A stretch of DNA of 14,552 nucleotides from Actinomycetes bacterium (lineage in GTDB: Bacteria; Actinomycetota; Actinomycetes; Actinomycetales; Microbacteriaceae), in contig JAEWJG010000252.1 in NCBI GenBank assembly GCA_023386675.1, positions 1 to 14,552 of the forward strand, written 5' to 3'. How positions within the stretch are numbered: the first letter of the stretch is position 1; every line of letters begins with the position of its first letter. Positions 12,747 through 14,552 of this stretch are shown piece by piece. The notes beneath the pieces were generated by a model. That model searched no databases, had not been told where the DNA came from, and was given only the letters and a program-made list of their open reading frames with translations. A program made the translations under genes and the position numbers.

Positions 12747-13959
12747 GCATCCCGTCGAGGAGCTGGAGCACGAGTCCGCCGGCCGGCTGAGTGCGCTCAC
12801 CACCCGGATCGGGCTGGGGCGTTCGATGACCTCCGAGTCGGCCAACTACTTCCTGCTGCTCGGCGTCACCCTGTTCATGGTCGTCTTCGGCCTCGTCATG
12901 GTGCTCTCGTCCTCCTCCGTCGAGTCTCACAACGACAACGACAACTTCTTCTCGCGGTTCTGGTCGCAGGGCGCGTATGCGCTGGTCGGCCTGCCGTTGA
13001 TGTTCGTGGTGTCGCGCATCCCGCGCGCCTTCTGGCGGAAGACGATCTGGTTCTTCCTGGCCGCCGCCTGCTTCCTCCAGATCCTGGTGCTGCTGACGCC
13101 GCTGGGCATGGAGATCGGCGGAAACCGCAACTGGATCAAGATCGGCTCGTTCACCGCGCAGCCGTCCGAGGCGATCAAGCTCGCGCTGGTCGTCTGGCTG
13201 GGCGTGGTGCTCGCGCGCAAGAAGGACATGCTCACCGAGTGGAAGCACGTCGCGATCCCGATCGTGCCGGTGGCGGGCGGGGCGACCGCGCTGGTGACGC
13301 TCGGTGGAGACCTCGGCACCACCATGATCATGGCGGCGCTCATCCTGGGCGCGCTGTTCTTCGCCGGGGTTCGCATCCGCTATCTCGCGGCCGGCGTGGT
13401 GGCGGTCGGGATCGTCGCGATCTGCGTCGCGCTCAGCAGCGCGAGCCGGATCGGACGCATCTCCGCCTACTTCGGCGGCACCAGCGTGGCCAACCCGGAC
13501 GTGGACTGGCAGATCAAGAACGGCTTCTACGCCCTGGCCTCCGGAGGCGTGTTCGGCGTAGGCCTCGGCAACTCGCACTCCAAGTGGTCGTGGCTGCCCG
13601 CGGCCGACACGGACTTCATCTTCGCGATCATCGGGGAGGAGCTCGGGCTCATCGGCGCCGTCGTCGTGCTCCTGCTCTTCGTCATGCTGGCGATCGTCTT
13701 CCTGCGGATCATCCACGCGTCCACCGACCCGTTCGCCCGCGTCACGACCGCGGCGATCATGGTGTGGCTGATCGCCCAGGCGTTCGTCAACATCGCGGTC
13801 GTGCTGGGCGTGATCCCGGTGCTCGGCGTCCCGCTCCCACTGATCTCTGCGGGAGGGACTGCGATGATCAGTTCCATGATCGCCATCGGAATCGTGCTGT
13901 CGTTCGCCCGGGAGTCGCACCGCGGCTCCATCGCAGACCGGACGGGCGCCCGGCGGTGA
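12703..13959 (+). CDS. ftsW: Septal peptidoglycan glycosyltransferase FtsW (SEDS family)
   Basis: From ATG 12703 this is a 418-residue SEDS protein with a hydrophilic N-terminal tail of about 47 residues and roughly ten transmembrane helices. Conserved features are GNRNWIKIGSFTAQPSEAIKLALV (140-163, loop with Trp 144), GGDLGTTM (201-208), GVGLGNSHSKW (285-295), LPAADTDFIFAIIGEELG (298-315) and PLPLISAGGTAM (377-388). The Asp of TDFIF (304) matches the catalytic Asp known from RodA/FtsW. FtsW polymerises lipid II at the septum together with FtsI, encoded upstream. The gene starts inside murD, overlapping it by 44 nt in another frame. An earlier GTG at 12694 would add three residues but is badly placed for the ribosome site. 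The stop overlaps the murG start (GTGA). Confidence 0.97.
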   Translation: MTTSPPRVPTRGRAEHPVEELEHESAGRLSALTTRIGLGRSMTSESANYFLLLGVTLFMVVFGLVMVLSSSSVESHNDNDNFFSRFWSQGAYALVGLPLMFVVSRIPRAFWRKTIWFFLAAACFLQILVLLTPLGMEIGGNRNWIKIGSFTAQPSEAIKLALVVWLGVVLARKKDMLTEWKHVAIPIVPVAGGATALVTLGGDLGTTMIMAALILGALFFAGVRIRYLAAGVVAVGIVAICVALSSASRIGRISAYFGGTSVANPDVDWQIKNGFYALASGGVFGVGLGNSHSKWSWLPAADTDFIFAIIGEELGLIGAVVVLLLFVMLAIVFLRIIHASTDPFARVTTAAIMVWLIAQAFVNIAVVLGVIPVLGVPLPLISAGGTAMISSMIAIGIVLSFARESHRGSIADRTGARR

Positions 13960-14552
13960 CCCGCTACCTCCTGGCCGGCGGTGGGACCGCCGGTCACGTC
14001 AATCCGCTGCTCGCCGTCGCCGACCGGCTGCGCCGTGACGACCCGGCGGCCGAGGTGCTGGTTCTCGGCACCGCGGAGGGCCTGGAGGCGCGGCTCGTGC
14101 CCCAGCGCGGCTACGAGCTGGCGACCATCCCGAAGCTCCCGTTCCCGCGCCGTCCGAATGCGGCCGCCGTGCGGTTCCCCGGGGAGTACCGGCGCAGCAT
14201 CCGGACCGTCCGCGAGCTGATCTCGTCCCGCGGGATCGACGCGGTCGTCGGCTTCGGCGGCTACGCCTCGGCGCCCGCCTACTCGGCCGCGCGCAGGGCC
14301 GGTGTCCCGCTCGTGCTGCACGAGGCGAACGCGCGCCCGGGCCTCGCGAACCGCCTGGGCGCCCGGTACACGCCGTGGGTCGGCGTCGCCTTCGAGGGCA
14401 CGCCGCTGCCGCACGCGACCTTCGTCGGGATGCCGCTGCGCGCCGAGATCGAGCAGCTCGACCGCGCCGCCGCGCGCCCCGAGGCTGCGGCCGAATTCGG
14501 GCTGTCGCCCGACCGGCCCACGCTGCTGGTGACCGGCGGATCGCTCGGCGCC
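13956..14552 (+). CDS. murG: Undecaprenyl-PP-MurNAc-pentapeptide GlcNAc transferase MurG, C-terminus beyond the right edge
   Basis: The first 199 residues of MurG are present and the frame is open to the last base. MurG transfers GlcNAc from UDP-GlcNAc to lipid I on the inner membrane face, producing lipid II. Visible parts are the N-terminal acceptor-binding domain with GGGTAGHVNP (8-17, His 14), GFGGYASAP (99-107), HEANARPGLANR (122-133) and, at the edge, GGSLGA (194-199), which opens the UDP-GlcNAc-binding domain. GTG 13956 overlaps the ftsW stop by 4 bp and gives the normal family N-terminus. The truncation is only the window edge. murC, ftsQ and ftsZ would be expected next, from the usual actinobacterial gene order. 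Confidence 0.97.
   Translation, partial: MTRYLLAGGGTAGHVNPLLAVADRLRRDDPAAEVLVLGTAEGLEARLVPQRGYELATIPKLPFPRRPNAAAVRFPGEYRRSIRTVRELISSRGIDAVVGFGGYASAPAYSAARRAGVPLVLHEANARPGLANRLGARYTPWVGVAFEGTPLPHATFVGMPLRAEIEQLDRAAARPEAAAEFGLSPDRPTLLVTGGSLGA

Noticed and set aside
13956..14552. Truncated murG as a pseudogene
   Set aside because: The frame is intact to the last base with all expected motifs; only the window ends.
1..14552. A previously undescribed multi-gene system, mobile island or defence locus
   Set aside because: Every gene belongs to a known family, the dcw order is standard, base composition looks even, and there are no transposase, integrase, toxin, repeat array or RNA gene signatures. 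Novelty, if any, lies in the MurE pocket and the regulatory sites.

Overview
The window is a stretch of high-GC actinobacterial chromosome. Its core is the division and cell wall (dcw) gene cluster, read left to right: mraZ, rsmH (mraW), an ftsL-like gene, ftsI (pbpB), murE, murF, mraY, murD, ftsW and the first 199 codons of murG, which runs off the right edge. Gene content, protein sequences and an unusual MurE substrate motif suggest the family Microbacteriaceae (Leifsonia-like). That placement is an inference from protein appearance, not a database result.

Layout. Positions 1-735 (minus strand) hold the N-terminal part of a secreted two-LysM cell wall protein that continues off the left edge. 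It is divergent from a small winged-helix protein of the Rv2175c type (887-1228, plus), with a repeat-rich shared promoter region between them. A long polyprenyl diphosphate synthase (1254-2384, minus) converges on the winged-helix gene; one nearly symmetrical hairpin contains both stop codons. A small DUF3040 membrane protein (2463-2843, plus) is divergent from the synthase and ends at a textbook hairpin terminator (2874-2904). The mraZ promoter region follows, with three GTGGA boxes at exact 10-bp spacing. From mraZ (3081) to the right edge everything is on the plus strand and packed like one operon. Most junctions are 4-bp GTGA or ATGA overlaps or direct abutments, and murD overlaps ftsW by 44 bp. 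The three real gaps are mraZ-rsmH (118 nt, with a hairpin), ftsL-ftsI (19 nt) and ftsI-murE (19 nt, bridged by a 7-codon open frame).

How the genes work together. MurE and MurF finish the cytoplasmic UDP-MurNAc-pentapeptide after MurD has added D-Glu. MraY puts it on the undecaprenyl carrier (lipid I) and MurG adds GlcNAc (lipid II). FtsW and FtsI polymerise and crosslink the septal wall, with the FtsL-like protein as a divisome partner. MraZ probably represses the operon through the boxes at 3015-3039, and RsmH methylates 16S rRNA. The polyprenyl synthase supplies long prenyl chains, but the sequence does not say for which end product. The LysM protein binds peptidoglycan outside the cell.

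I see no mobile element, CRISPR array, tRNA, rRNA, integration site or foreign-looking composition, and no undescribed multi-gene system. The points most worth checking are the altered diamino-acid motif of MurE, the regulatory sites in the three divergent or leader regions, and the junction structures listed in the findings.
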